NCBI GenBank assembly: GCA_028287785.1
Contig: JAQBOZ010000027.1
Coordinates: 310,001-374,000 of the forward strand
Direction: 5' to 3'
Length of the DNA stretch: 64,000 nucleotides
DNA from: Chlorobiota bacterium
GTDB lineage: Bacteria; Bacteroidota; Ignavibacteria; OLB7
The notes under the pieces are model-generated. The model worked only from the letters and a program-made list of their open reading frames with translations, was not told the origin of the DNA and searched no databases. The position numbers were made by a program, and so were the translations under genes. Of this stretch, positions 1 through 7,916 are shown piece after piece (position 1 is the stretch's first letter; every line of letters starts with the position of its first letter).

Positions 1-47
1 GTGATATCAACTCCACGGCGTTCCGATACGAGCTTTCAGGTGTTTCC

Positions 48-464
48 ATGCTCCTCTGTCCTGTCTGCCTTCATGCCCTCGGTGACGAGGACGAACGCTG
101 CCCGTTCTGCTCCGCGGAGATAGAGAGGGATGAGCGCGAAGAGTTGGGAGAAGAGATCGACTGGGTGATTGTCCGGACGGTCAACACGGAGATCCAGGCG
201 ACGCTGATCGCCGGCCGGCTCCGCGCTCACAACATCCCGGCGTTCGTCATCTCGCAGGTCGATTCCTCGCGCGGCTTTACCATCGGCGCCCTCGCGGTCG
301 CGAAAGTATATGTCCCGGATACCCGGCTGGCGGAGGCCACGGAGATCCTGGCAACCCCGGAGATGATCGACGATCTCCCTTCAGAATCCTCCGATCCGCC
401 CGCCGCCGTTCGCGGCACCGATCCTTCCATCAACGACAATCCCGGCGATCATCGCAATGGCTGA
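48..464 (+). CDS. Zinc-ribbon DUF2007-type protein
   Basis: A 138-residue protein of unknown biochemical role. The N-terminus carries two CxxC knuckles (CPVC at residues 4-7 and CPFC at 18-21), which look like a zinc ribbon. An acidic linker follows, then a domain of about 70 residues (around 38-105, beginning IDWVIVRTV) that resembles DUF2007, called a putative prokaryotic signal-transducing domain. The last 30 residues are low-complexity and probably disordered. The stop overlaps the start of cdsA by 8 nt, so the two are likely translationally coupled. The zinc ribbon and fold are seen by motif; the DUF2007 call is from recall of the family. A role tied to the membrane or lipids is only suggested by the neighbour. 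Confidence 0.72.
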   Translation: MLLCPVCLHALGDEDERCPFCSAEIERDEREELGEEIDWVIVRTVNTEIQATLIAGRLRAHNIPAFVISQVDSSRGFTIGALAVAKVYVPDTRLAEATEILATPEMIDDLPSESSDPPAAVRGTDPSINDNPGDHRNG

Positions 465-1452
465 TACAACCTCCCCCGGCTGGCCGAGAGGCATTACGCA
501 ATTCGAGCAGCGTCACGGCAACGCCACAATGCGCGTTGTCTCGGGCATCCTCGGCATCCCGATCGTCCTTGGCGCGATATGGCTTGGCGGCTGGGCCTTC
601 TTTCTGCTGATGGCGATCATCTCCACCGGCGCGCTGCTGGAGTTCTACTGGATAACCGAAAAGCGCGGCGCGCTTCCGAACAAGAAGCTCGGCGTGATCT
701 TCGGCCTGCTGCTGGCGCTTGCCTTCATGCATGGCGTTACCGACAGGCTGCTCCTTGATATCTTCCACGTCCGGCCGGATGACCTCGCGGTGATGCTGGC
801 GCGGTTTACCCTGGCGTTCGGCGTGCTTCTCATCTTCGCCATCGCGGTGATGATCGACCAGATGTTCAGGAAGGAGGGGAGCCCGATCATCAACACCATG
901 GCGACATTGGCCGGTGTCACCTATATTTCGCTCTTCCTCTCCACGCTGATCGGCCTTCGTCAGCTTTTCACCAGCGAGCTTCCGTTCCGCCACTATATCG
1001 AGCGGTTCGATGCCACGCTGCTTTCGCGCACCGACCGCCTTGGCGCGCTGACCGTGCTGGCGATCATGGTGGCGATCTGGACATGCGATTCCTTCGCGTA
1101 CTATGCCGGGCGGGGCTTCGGCAGACACAAGCTCTTCGAACGGGTTTCGCCGAAGAAAACCTGGGAGGGATCGGTGGCCGGGGCAATCGGCGGAGCGGCG
1201 GCGATGATCGGCATGCAGCAGTGGTTTCTTCCCTATCTCACGGTGTGGGATGCAGTGGTGATCGGCCTGATCGCCGGGGTGTTCGGGCAGCTCGGCGATC
1301 TTGCCGAGTCGCACATGAAGAGAGACGCGGGGGTGAAGGATTCCTCGCAGATCATCCCGGGGCACGGAGGGATCTTTGACCGTTTCGACAGCCTTCTCTT
1401 CGTGGCGCCGCTGGTCTATATCTATCTCAACTTCATCGTCCTGACGCGCTGA
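457..1452 (+). CDS. cdsA: Phosphatidate cytidylyltransferase (CDP-diglyceride synthase)
   Basis: An integral membrane enzyme that makes CDP-diacylglycerol from phosphatidate and CTP, the branch-point precursor of bacterial phospholipids. The 331-residue protein has several hydrophobic segments and the C-terminal family signature, visible as KRDAGVKDSSQIIPGHGGIF followed by DRFDSLLF, and the upstream motif RVSPKKTWEGS. Length is in the usual range, slightly long at the N-terminus; an internal Met at residue 25 (MRVVSGILGIP) is a possible shorter start. It overlaps the preceding zinc-ribbon gene. The enzymes that use its product, pgsA and pgpA, are in the same window about 31 kb away. The identification is firm. 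Confidence 0.95.
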   Translation: MADTTSPGWPRGITQFEQRHGNATMRVVSGILGIPIVLGAIWLGGWAFFLLMAIISTGALLEFYWITEKRGALPNKKLGVIFGLLLALAFMHGVTDRLLLDIFHVRPDDLAVMLARFTLAFGVLLIFAIAVMIDQMFRKEGSPIINTMATLAGVTYISLFLSTLIGLRQLFTSELPFRHYIERFDATLLSRTDRLGALTVLAIMVAIWTCDSFAYYAGRGFGRHKLFERVSPKKTWEGSVAGAIGGAAAMIGMQQWFLPYLTVWDAVVIGLIAGVFGQLGDLAESHMKRDAGVKDSSQIIPGHGGIFDRFDSLLFVAPLVYIYLNFIVLTR

Positions 1453-1459
1453 CGCTGAC

Positions 1460-1556
1460 CGACCCCTGAACAACGCCATCCGCCGCATTGCGGAAAAACT
1501 CTCTCAAGCCCCGGAGGGGCGCAACTCCTGCTGCGCGGGGCAGCGCCCCGCGCAGC
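1460..1556. repeat. Two-hairpin intergenic repeat (family 2, copy 1)
   Basis: Lies between the convergent cdsA and the following lipoprotein gene. It contains TGAACAACGCCATCCGCCGC at the left, the core CAAGCCCCGGAGGGGCGCAA at 1505-1524, and a hairpin at 1531-1555 with 11-bp perfect arms (CTGCGCGGGGC) around an AGC loop. Two related copies occur at 11495-11574 (inverted) and 52318-52411. It probably acts as a bidirectional terminator, although there is no T-run. Confidence 0.85.
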
Positions 1557-1558
1557 CA

Positions 1559-2416
1559 TCACTTGCCGGTATAATCCGAGATTCTGTATCCCTTCGGGAA
1601 TTCGAATGTGGATGCCGGGACATCGATGTTGGCCGATATCTCCACGGGCTCCGCTATATACTCGACCTTGTCCTCGGTCGAAACAAGATGCTCCCTGATC
1701 GTGATCCCCCGCCATACCCAGTTTGTCACCGTCATGCCGCCGGAGCTTTTCCGCAGCACCTTGCAGTGATAGCCGGCGATAACCGTGTCCGGGAGCCGTT
1801 CGGCGCCGGATTGATTGAGGAGATACGCGCCGAGCGATGTGGTCGGGGCCTCCGGCGCCGCCAGATAGCGCTTGAACCCCAGGTTCGGCCTCTGCCAGCC
1901 CATCCGCGTCCTGACATCGGCGTAGGAGTTGAGCGAATCGGTGACGATCGAAACCACATTGTTGATGGCTCCATTGGCCGAGCCAAGAGGGTAGGGGATG
2001 ACATTTTCCTCCTTCCGCTCGCGGACGCCGTAATGATCGAACGTAAGGCGGCGTTCGCCCCGCCTGTTTCCCGTGAACCGCAGCACCACCCGTCCGGTCG
2101 CGATCCCATACCGGGTCGGGCCGCCGTCGGGAGCCTTCAGCGGGATGGTGTCGCTGGCGATGGCGCGGGGAGCCGGCGCCAGAGGGGTGGGAGCCGACGT
2201 GTCGATCTTGGATGCGGCCATAAGGCTGTCACCGCCCGGTAACGGCGCCGGCGTGGTCGTTGGGGCCGGCGATGCCGAATCGTTCAAGGTTGATGACGAC
2301 GTGGCGCCGGAATCCGAATGCCCGCCCGCCGGCGCGTGCCTGGAATCGCCGCAGCCAAAGGCAACAAGTAGGGAGAAGGCCGCCAGGCAGGCGCGTGCCG
2401 ATCCATGAAGGGACAT
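1559..2416 (-). CDS. Secreted lipoprotein of unknown function
   Basis: A 285-residue predicted lipoprotein. I start it at the Met at 2416 because this gives a normal signal peptide with lipobox (SLLVAFGC) about 22 residues in; the frame stays open to a Met at 2467, which would bury the signal. After the lipidated Cys comes a Ser/Thr/Pro-rich linker of about 80 residues, then a globular part (around 90-285) with the stretch VIAGYHCKVLRKSSGG and a nearby WVWRGITIREH. This resembles the DUF4412-like outer-membrane or periplasmic proteins that have an 'ILGYKCKK...WVW' signature. That resemblance is from memory and weak. It converges on cdsA with a family-2 repeat between them. Confidence 0.7.
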   Translation of the reverse strand: MSLHGSARACLAAFSLLVAFGCGDSRHAPAGGHSDSGATSSSTLNDSASPAPTTTPAPLPGGDSLMAASKIDTSAPTPLAPAPRAIASDTIPLKAPDGGPTRYGIATGRVVLRFTGNRRGERRLTFDHYGVRERKEENVIPYPLGSANGAINNVVSIVTDSLNSYADVRTRMGWQRPNLGFKRYLAAPEAPTTSLGAYLLNQSGAERLPDTVIAGYHCKVLRKSSGGMTVTNWVWRGITIREHLVSTEDKVEYIAEPVEISANIDVPASTFEFPKGYRISDYTGK

Positions 2417-2551
2417 GTCGTGTTGATCTGAATGAAAGGGGAGCCCCGAAACGGCGGGGACATTCATGGGAACGTCCCAACGTGGCTCATAGTGGACGTT
2501 CCGGCGGCCGGCATTATCAGGCCGCTGAATTGCTTCCGGGGCGGGATGCCG

Positions 2552-3814
2552 TCAGCGTATCGCGAAGAGATGATCGAGCCAGAGGCTTGAGATCTTCTCC
2601 AGCACCGTGTTGGCCTTGAGCCGCGAGTTGAGGAAATGGAAGTCCACCTCGTCGAGATGCTGATCCTGATTGAAGCAACTGAAGATAAATCCCTTCTCCT
2701 CGCCGGTGACCGGGTCGATATGGCGCTGGAGGCACTGCGCGCAGACCTCCTTCATCATGCACTGCATCGGCGAGTTGATGGAGCCGATGGCGACGTGCGG
2801 CCCCATGTACGGCGCCAGCAGCCCGTAGCGCGCCGCCTGCACCGCCGCCATCATCCTGTCGGAGCCGATGGCGACAAGGCGGGTGCCCTGGCTCAGCGGG
2901 AATGTCTGCTCGCCAAGCTCTCCCTTGGCAAATGCCACCATCGTCTCCAGGATGTTTCCCCTGAAGTATGCATCCTGCGGCCGGCGCGGGGTGATCTCAT
3001 CCCCCGTATCACTGCTCCAGATCACCTGATCGGCGGAATCCTCCACATCGCTCTGATGATAGAGATCCTCGCCTTTCTTATAGCCGGCGAAGTAGACCAC
3101 GCGGCAGCCGTTGGCGCGCATTGCCTTGCCGATCGAGAAGAGGACCGCGTTTCCCAGGCCGCCGCCGCAGAGGATCACATGCTCGTTCTCCGGGATCTCC
3201 GTCGGGGCGCCGGTCGGCCCCATCAGCACCACGCGCTCCCCCTGCTTCAGCGACGCGCAGAGCCGGGAGCTGGTCCCCATCTCCAGGACGATCGTGCTGA
3301 TCAGGCCGCGCTCCACATCGACCCACGCGCCGGTCAGGGCAAGCCCTTCCATCAGCAGCGGCGTGCCGTCGATCACCGTCGCGGTGCTTTCGTAGTTCTG
3401 AAGCCGGTAGAACTGTCCGGGACGGAACCGCTCGGCGGCGAACGGGGCGCGGATCACGATCTCCACGATCGTCGGCGTCAGGCGGATCACCTCGTGGACC
3501 GTCGCGGTCAGCCGGTCATCCAGCATCTCCGCGAAGGAATCCCACTCGGCGTCCCGCTCATGCTGCGTGGCCGGGTCAAGCGCTGCAAGTTCATCGGCGA
3601 ACAGCTCCACCACATGCGGGTAGCCGTCCTTCGCCGATGCCATCGCCTTTACCACGTTGCCGGCATAGCTCGGATGATTGTCGCCGTAATAGCTGATCAG
3701 CTTTCCATCGCGATTATACGATGTGAAGAAGCCGACTTCACCACGCTCCGCCTCGCGCAGAAGGACGTCGCGGAGTGACTGATGACCGTTGCCGTTGCTC
3801 TGTTGTTCGTTCAT
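2552..3814 (-). CDS. NAD(P)H/ferredoxin oxidoreductase, PyrK/NfnA-like subunit
   Basis: A 420-residue electron-transfer flavoprotein. Its central part has the ferredoxin-reductase fold: an FAD-binding strand FRPGQFYRL, then a nucleotide-binding loop (CGGGLGNAVLFSIGKAM). Near the C-terminus is a Cys cluster C-X5-C-X2-C-X18-C (QCMMKEVCAQC, then IFSC), the likely [2Fe-2S] site, as in PyrK and the small subunit of NADH-dependent ferredoxin:NADP oxidoreductase. The first 100 residues (YGDNHPSYAGNVVKAM) are not part of the PyrK fold. I chose the ATG at 3814; the frame is open further upstream, but that part is low-complexity and runs into the upstream gene. The GltD-like partner lies 125 nt upstream on the same strand. 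The exact physiological acceptor cannot be read from sequence. Confidence 0.85.
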   Translation of the reverse strand: MNEQQSNGNGHQSLRDVLLREAERGEVGFFTSYNRDGKLISYYGDNHPSYAGNVVKAMASAKDGYPHVVELFADELAALDPATQHERDAEWDSFAEMLDDRLTATVHEVIRLTPTIVEIVIRAPFAAERFRPGQFYRLQNYESTATVIDGTPLLMEGLALTGAWVDVERGLISTIVLEMGTSSRLCASLKQGERVVLMGPTGAPTEIPENEHVILCGGGLGNAVLFSIGKAMRANGCRVVYFAGYKKGEDLYHQSDVEDSADQVIWSSDTGDEITPRRPQDAYFRGNILETMVAFAKGELGEQTFPLSQGTRLVAIGSDRMMAAVQAARYGLLAPYMGPHVAIGSINSPMQCMMKEVCAQCLQRHIDPVTGEEKGFIFSCFNQDQHLDEVDFHFLNSRLKANTVLEKISSLWLDHLFAIR

Positions 3815-3845
3815 AGAATCTTCGTTGATGCTGCGATTTTCGTTG

Positions 3846-3882
3846 ACGCAGTTGCAGTTACAGTCGCAGTTGCAGTTGCAGT
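3846..3882. repeat. Short hexamer-like microrepeat (GCAGTT)n
   Basis: About six imperfect copies of a GCAGTT/ACAGTC-type hexamer in the gap between the two oxidoreductase subunits, directly abutting the family-1 palindrome at 3881. It may be replication slippage next to the palindrome. Confidence 0.75.
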
Positions 3883-3909
3883 CGGGGCGGGTTTCAAACC
3901 CGCCCCGAC
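3881..3909. repeat. 29-nt perfect palindrome (family 1, copy 1)
   Basis: Left arm GTCGGGGCGGGTTT, a single central C, and the exact reverse complement as right arm. It lies in the 125-nt gap between the GltD-like and PyrK-like genes. Other copies are at 6558-6586, 23599-23627, 26667-26695 and a half copy at 45557-45577. Confidence 0.95.
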
Positions 3910-3939
3910 GATCGATCGTGACGTGACGATCGTCGATAT

Positions 3940-6432
3940 CTACGCAGTCTCCATCGCTATATCGGACGCTGAGCGCGTGACGAACGGAGCGAAGAACTGA
4001 TTCCACTTGTCGTAGGCGAACGCGCCGGGATTCTCGCGTTCGATGATCGTGTTCGGCGATGTTCCGGCGGCCACCATCACCGAGCGGGCCGGCATGGTGA
4101 TCAGCTCGCGGCTTCCCCGCCACTTCCCCTGTTCGTCTATCTCCTGCCGCTCGAATACCACCGCCGCCACAGCCCCGTGCCGGTCCGCGACCGCCTCCAC
4201 GGGCGAGAGGTTCTCGATGAAGTAGATCCCCTCCTCCAGCGCCTTGATGATCTCCTCGTGGTTCAGCCGATACGCCGGCGCATCGTTCATGGTCTTCCGG
4301 TAGACCAGCGAAACGCCCCCCCAGCCGCGGATCATGTCGATGAAGTTCGGCGCGCGACCTTCCAATGCGGCATGTTTCCGCTCCGCCTCGATCGCCTCGC
4401 CATGCTCGATAAACTCCTTCAGGACCTCCGTCTCCTCATCGTTGAAGAGCTTCCAGAACTCCTCCTCGCCACGTTCGGCCACAAGCACGCGCGAGCGGTT
4501 GAGCACGCGTTCCACCTGGACCGGATAGTAGGCCATCAGCTCGGTCGTGGTGTCGATGCCGGTCAGCCCTCCGCCGATGATCACGGCCGGCAGGCGCACC
4601 TGAAGATTGGCGAGCGCCTTCGGCTTGAACGCGCCGGTGAGCTGAAGCGCCATCAGGAAATCGGATGCCTGGCGGACGCCTCGCAGCAGGTTGTTCTTCA
4701 TCGGGACGATGGTCGGTTTTCCCGCGCCGGTGGCGATGGCGATATGATCGAATCCCAGCTTCCACGCGTCCTCGATGGAGATGGTCCCGCCGAAACGGAC
4801 GCCGCCATAGAACCTGAAGCGGTTCCGCCGTGCCAGCGTGATATAGATCACCTTCAGAAAATTCTTATCCCAGCGAACCGTGATCCCATACTCCGAAACC
4901 CCGCCGAAGCCAAGCAGCACGCGGCTTTGAAGCGAATCATAGATCTCCGCGCGCCAGTCCGCAACCGGCTCCGGCGCCGAGCTTCCGGTGCCGGTCAGAT
5001 GCTCCGCCAGCGGCTCGATCTTCAACCCGTCGATCCCCACCACGCCAAACCCCTCGTTGATCAGATAGTGGGCCAGCGTATATCCGGCCGGGCCCAGGCC
5101 CACCACCAGGATCTTCTTGCCGTTGTAGGGGAGCGCGTGGGGACGGCGGACGTTGAGGGGGTTCCAGCGGGTGAGGAGGGAGTAGATCTCGAAGCCGTAG
5201 GGATAATCCAGCACCTCGGTCAGCACGCCGGTCTCGATCTGCGGGATGTTCACCGGGTCCTGCTTCTGGTAGATGCACGCCTTCATGCAGTCATTGCAGA
5301 TGCGATGTCCCGTGCCGGGGCACATCGGGTTGTCGATCATCACGATCGCCAGGGCGCCCAGGCCGTCGCCATTATGCTTCAACAGGTGCATCTCGGAGAT
5401 CTTCTCGTCCAGCGGGCAGCCGTGCAGCGCAACGCCCAGCGGGTTCCGCTTCTTGGTGCCATCCTTCTCGCGCAGCCCCTTGGAGCAGGAGTCCTTGTCG
5501 CGGTTATGACAGTAGATGCAATACTCCACCTCGTTCATCACCTCGCGATGATCGTAACGATCGTCGGTCAGCTCGAATCCATCGCGGTAGCGGAGATGCT
5601 CGGCCGGGCCGATCCTGGCGCCCGGCGGCATGTTCTCCGGGACGCGGATCGGAACAAGATGCGCGTAGTCCAGGTTGTGCGGCGTGCGGAGCGAAACCCA
5701 GTTGTGGACGCCGGTGGCGATCATGTAATGCTCCACGGCCACCCATCGCTCGTACAGCTCCAGCAGCGCGACCACAAGCGTCTCCGCCTGCGCGGGTTCG
5801 GTGATCTCCGGCAGCAGCCCGGCCAGCAGCGGGGAGGTGTTGCGGGCTTCCTTTACGTTGGCGATCAGATCGGCCGCGTCCCGTTCCAGCTCCCCCGCTA
5901 TCTCCGTGGCCCCTTTCAGCGACTTCTCCATGTTGAGGAGATCCACCACCACGGTGGCCGTGGCCCGCTCCGGATCGCCGGCCGCGAACGCCGCGCCGAA
6001 TGCGAGCCGGTTGAGCGCATCGACCCCTTCACGGACGGCGGCGATATCGATGGCGCCGACGTTCGGATATTTCCTCAGCGCCCTCCGCGCCACGAACTCC
6101 CGTTTGAAGATGAAGATCACCGTCTCCGCCTCCACCGCGTGCTTCATCCTGCCATGCTGGTCGCGAACCTGGAACAGCTCGGAGATAAAGGCGGAGAGGT
6201 GAGGGGTGATATCGACGATAACCTCGGAGACATCCTCCGGCTTCATTCCATCGCCAAGCGTCTCGCGATAGCGATCGAAACGCTCCCACAGCGCCGCGTC
6301 CGACTCGCGGACGGAGCTGTAGAAGCGTTCTGTAAGTTCGCGAAGCCTGTCCGGGACGTAGAGATCGGCGTAGGTGAAGCCGGGTATGCCGATGAGCAAC
6401 TGCGTGCCCGCGGCGGTGGGGTTCTGATTCAT
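3940..6432 (-). CDS. GltD/NfnB-like FAD-dependent oxidoreductase with Fe-S clusters
   Basis: A roughly 830-residue cytosolic flavoprotein related to the glutamate synthase small subunit. The first 250 residues are helical and unassigned. A Cys-rich segment follows: C-X2-C-X7-C (YCIYCHNRDKDSC), LHGCPLDE, then C-X7-C-X2-C-X3-C (NPMCPGTGHRICNDCMKAC), which should bind two [4Fe-4S] clusters. An FAD-binding motif (ILVVGLGPAGYTLAHYL) and a NADPH-binding motif (AVIIGGGLTGIDTTTEL) complete the GltD-type core. The start at 6432 (MNQNPTAAG) is preferred; 6477 is an in-frame alternative. Its partner is the PyrK-like gene downstream. I infer a soluble NAD(P)H-dependent electron-transfer complex working with ferredoxin rather than true glutamate synthase, because no gltB large subunit is present. 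Confidence 0.85.
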   Translation of the reverse strand: MNQNPTAAGTQLLIGIPGFTYADLYVPDRLRELTERFYSSVRESDAALWERFDRYRETLGDGMKPEDVSEVIVDITPHLSAFISELFQVRDQHGRMKHAVEAETVIFIFKREFVARRALRKYPNVGAIDIAAVREGVDALNRLAFGAAFAAGDPERATATVVVDLLNMEKSLKGATEIAGELERDAADLIANVKEARNTSPLLAGLLPEITEPAQAETLVVALLELYERWVAVEHYMIATGVHNWVSLRTPHNLDYAHLVPIRVPENMPPGARIGPAEHLRYRDGFELTDDRYDHREVMNEVEYCIYCHNRDKDSCSKGLREKDGTKKRNPLGVALHGCPLDEKISEMHLLKHNGDGLGALAIVMIDNPMCPGTGHRICNDCMKACIYQKQDPVNIPQIETGVLTEVLDYPYGFEIYSLLTRWNPLNVRRPHALPYNGKKILVVGLGPAGYTLAHYLINEGFGVVGIDGLKIEPLAEHLTGTGSSAPEPVADWRAEIYDSLQSRVLLGFGGVSEYGITVRWDKNFLKVIYITLARRNRFRFYGGVRFGGTISIEDAWKLGFDHIAIATGAGKPTIVPMKNNLLRGVRQASDFLMALQLTGAFKPKALANLQVRLPAVIIGGGLTGIDTTTELMAYYPVQVERVLNRSRVLVAERGEEEFWKLFNDEETEVLKEFIEHGEAIEAERKHAALEGRAPNFIDMIRGWGGVSLVYRKTMNDAPAYRLNHEEIIKALEEGIYFIENLSPVEAVADRHGAVAAVVFERQEIDEQGKWRGSRELITMPARSVMVAAGTSPNTIIERENPGAFAYDKWNQFFAPFVTRSASDIAMETA

Positions 6433-6677
6433 CGAATGCAAAAATTCGTTCGAGGGACGATGCGAGTCTGCAAACATAAGGAAATGAATTGTCGCGGACG
6501 TTGGATGTGAGTTGTGTCAGTCGCGTTGTATCAGTGGCGTTGTGTCAATCGCGTTGAGTCGGGGCGGGTTTCAAACCCGCCCCGACTCCGCCGACTCGTT
6601 AAAAGTTATGTCTCGCGAGAAAACGGTTGCATTCCCCGAAGTTTAGCGCTTATTTTTGTGTCCCTTTCGAACGGGTC
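6433..6677. other. Intergenic region upstream of tRNA-Ala and of the oxidoreductase operon
   Basis: A divergent promoter region of 245 nt. It contains GTGTCA(A/G)TCGCGTTG-like short direct repeats around 6513-6556 and the second family-1 palindrome. No coding sequence is apparent. Confidence 0.5.
6558..6586. repeat. 29-nt perfect palindrome (family 1, copy 2)
   Basis: Identical over all 29 nt to the copy at 3881-3909 (left arm GTCGGGGCGGGTTT, central C). The two identical copies flank the GltD-like gene. Confidence 0.95.
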
Positions 6678-6750
<73 letters not shown>

Positions 6751-6810
6751 CGCAGATCGTCGATGGAAGCCGCAGGATTCAGCATCCGCTCGACGTTCGA
6801 ACATTCTCTC

Positions 6811-6885
6811 GGGGTGGTAGCTCAGTTTGGTTAGAGCGCCTGCCTGTCACGCAGGAGGTCGCGAGTTCAAGTCTCGTCCATCCCG
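6811..6885 (+). tRNA. tRNA-Asp (GTC)
   Basis: A 75-nt cloverleaf. The acceptor stem GGGGTGG pairs with CCATCCC, the discriminator is G73 as expected for Asp, and the anticodon loop CTGTCAC carries GTC. The CCA is not encoded. It lies 60 nt downstream of tRNA-Ala and is probably co-transcribed with it. Confidence 0.97.
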
Positions 6886-6891
6886 CCTTCA

Positions 6892-6930
6892 ACCGATGCC
6901 GATCTTCATGCAGTGATGATCGGCATCGGT
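6892..6930 (+). terminator. Hairpin terminator after the tRNA pair
   Basis: 13-bp perfect arms (ACCGATGCCGATC and its complement) around a 13-nt loop, starting 6 nt after tRNA-Asp and followed by GTTTCT. It probably ends the tRNA transcript. Confidence 0.7.
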
Positions 6931-7042
6931 GTTTCTATGCCCTTCTCCTGTCCGGGAGCGTCCCGTTCAGGGGAGACGATCCAGTCCCCGCGCCGGGCCG
7001 GGGCGCATGCGACAACTACCGTAGAACCAGCATCAGATCTTC

Positions 7043-7591
7043 ATGGCGATTCTACCCATCTATACCTACGATCACCCGATTCTCCGCCGGAAGCTTCGCC
7101 CTGTCGCGGAGATAACCGACGACGTGATCCGCCTTGCTCTGGACATGCACGCCACGATGAAGAATGCCGACGGGATCGGCCTTGCCGCCAATCAGGTCGG
7201 CGTGGATCTGGCGATGACCGTCATCGATCTCCGGGGCGTTGATGGCTACGAAACCGCCGCGCCGCTCACGCTGATCAACCCCGTGGTGGAGCATCACTCC
7301 GATGAGGAGGAAGCCTACGAGGAGGGATGCCTCAGCCTTCCGGATCTTCGCGCCGATGTTGTCCGCTCCACCGGAGCACAGGTCCGGTTCTACGATACCG
7401 CCATGCGCGAGCAGGTGATGGAGGTGGACAAACTGCTTGCCCGCGTGATGCAGCATGAGATCGATCACCTCAACGGCATCTACTTTATCGATCATCTCAA
7501 GCCGATGCGCCGCGCAATCCTGAAACGTCGCCTCCTGGAGATCAAGCGGGGAGATGTGGAGACCGATTATCCGCTGCATACCGAAGGGTAA
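7043..7591 (+). CDS. def: Peptide deformylase
   Basis: A cytosolic metalloenzyme that removes the N-formyl group from nascent proteins. All three family motifs are present: GIGLAANQVG (around residues 45-54), EGCLSLP (around 93-99, with the metal-ligand Cys) and QHEIDHLNG (around 137-145, with two metal-ligand His and the catalytic Glu). At 182 residues it has the usual length. The start ATG is preceded by TCTTC and has no clear Shine-Dalgarno sequence, which is common in this phylum. It stands alone between the tRNA pair and alaS; no fmt gene is adjacent. Confidence 0.97.
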   Translation: MAILPIYTYDHPILRRKLRPVAEITDDVIRLALDMHATMKNADGIGLAANQVGVDLAMTVIDLRGVDGYETAAPLTLINPVVEHHSDEEEAYEEGCLSLPDLRADVVRSTGAQVRFYDTAMREQVMEVDKLLARVMQHEIDHLNGIYFIDHLKPMRRAILKRRLLEIKRGDVETDYPLHTEG

Positions 7592-7916
7592 TACCCGGCA
7601 GATAGCCATCGATCGTCTCTGTTGACACCAGCATCAGGCCGAAGCCGGCGCCACCGCGATCACCAGTGCCGGATGGATCGATGCCATCCGCGCCGCGGAA
7701 GTCCAGCGCGCCGGGTCCGGCGGTCGGCAGATATTCAGCCCGCCCATCACCAGCGCGGTCCCCATGCCCATCGCGATGAGAATGCCGGGAACCGCCAGCC
7801 TTTGCTATCTTTGAAATTCCTCTCCACGCGCTTCCGCGGTTTCGGGAAGGTGAACCGCGGGGCATGTATCGCGCCGCCGGTTCGGAACGACATTCCATTT
7901 TCTTTCGATATACGCA
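7592..7916. other. Intergenic region between def and alaS
   Basis: 325 nt with no convincing gene. On the minus strand, 7771 to 7634 encodes a 45-residue open frame (beginning MGMGTALVMGGL, ending IAVAPASA). Its hydrophobic reading continues upstream of the ATG (LAVPGILIA), which looks like a decayed membrane-protein fragment or chance. I see no tRNA or hairpin. Confidence 0.4.

Noticed and set aside
3846-3909. Cys-Asn repeat peptide (DCNCNC) in the upstream extension of the PyrK-like gene
   Set aside because: It is only a translation of the microrepeat and palindrome on the minus strand; family similarity begins at the chosen start.
4177-6510. A 777-codon open frame on the plus strand
   Set aside because: It lies opposite the GltD-like gene. 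Composition is His/Arg/Leu-rich, with no signal, domain or motif; a typical shadow frame of a GC-rich gene.
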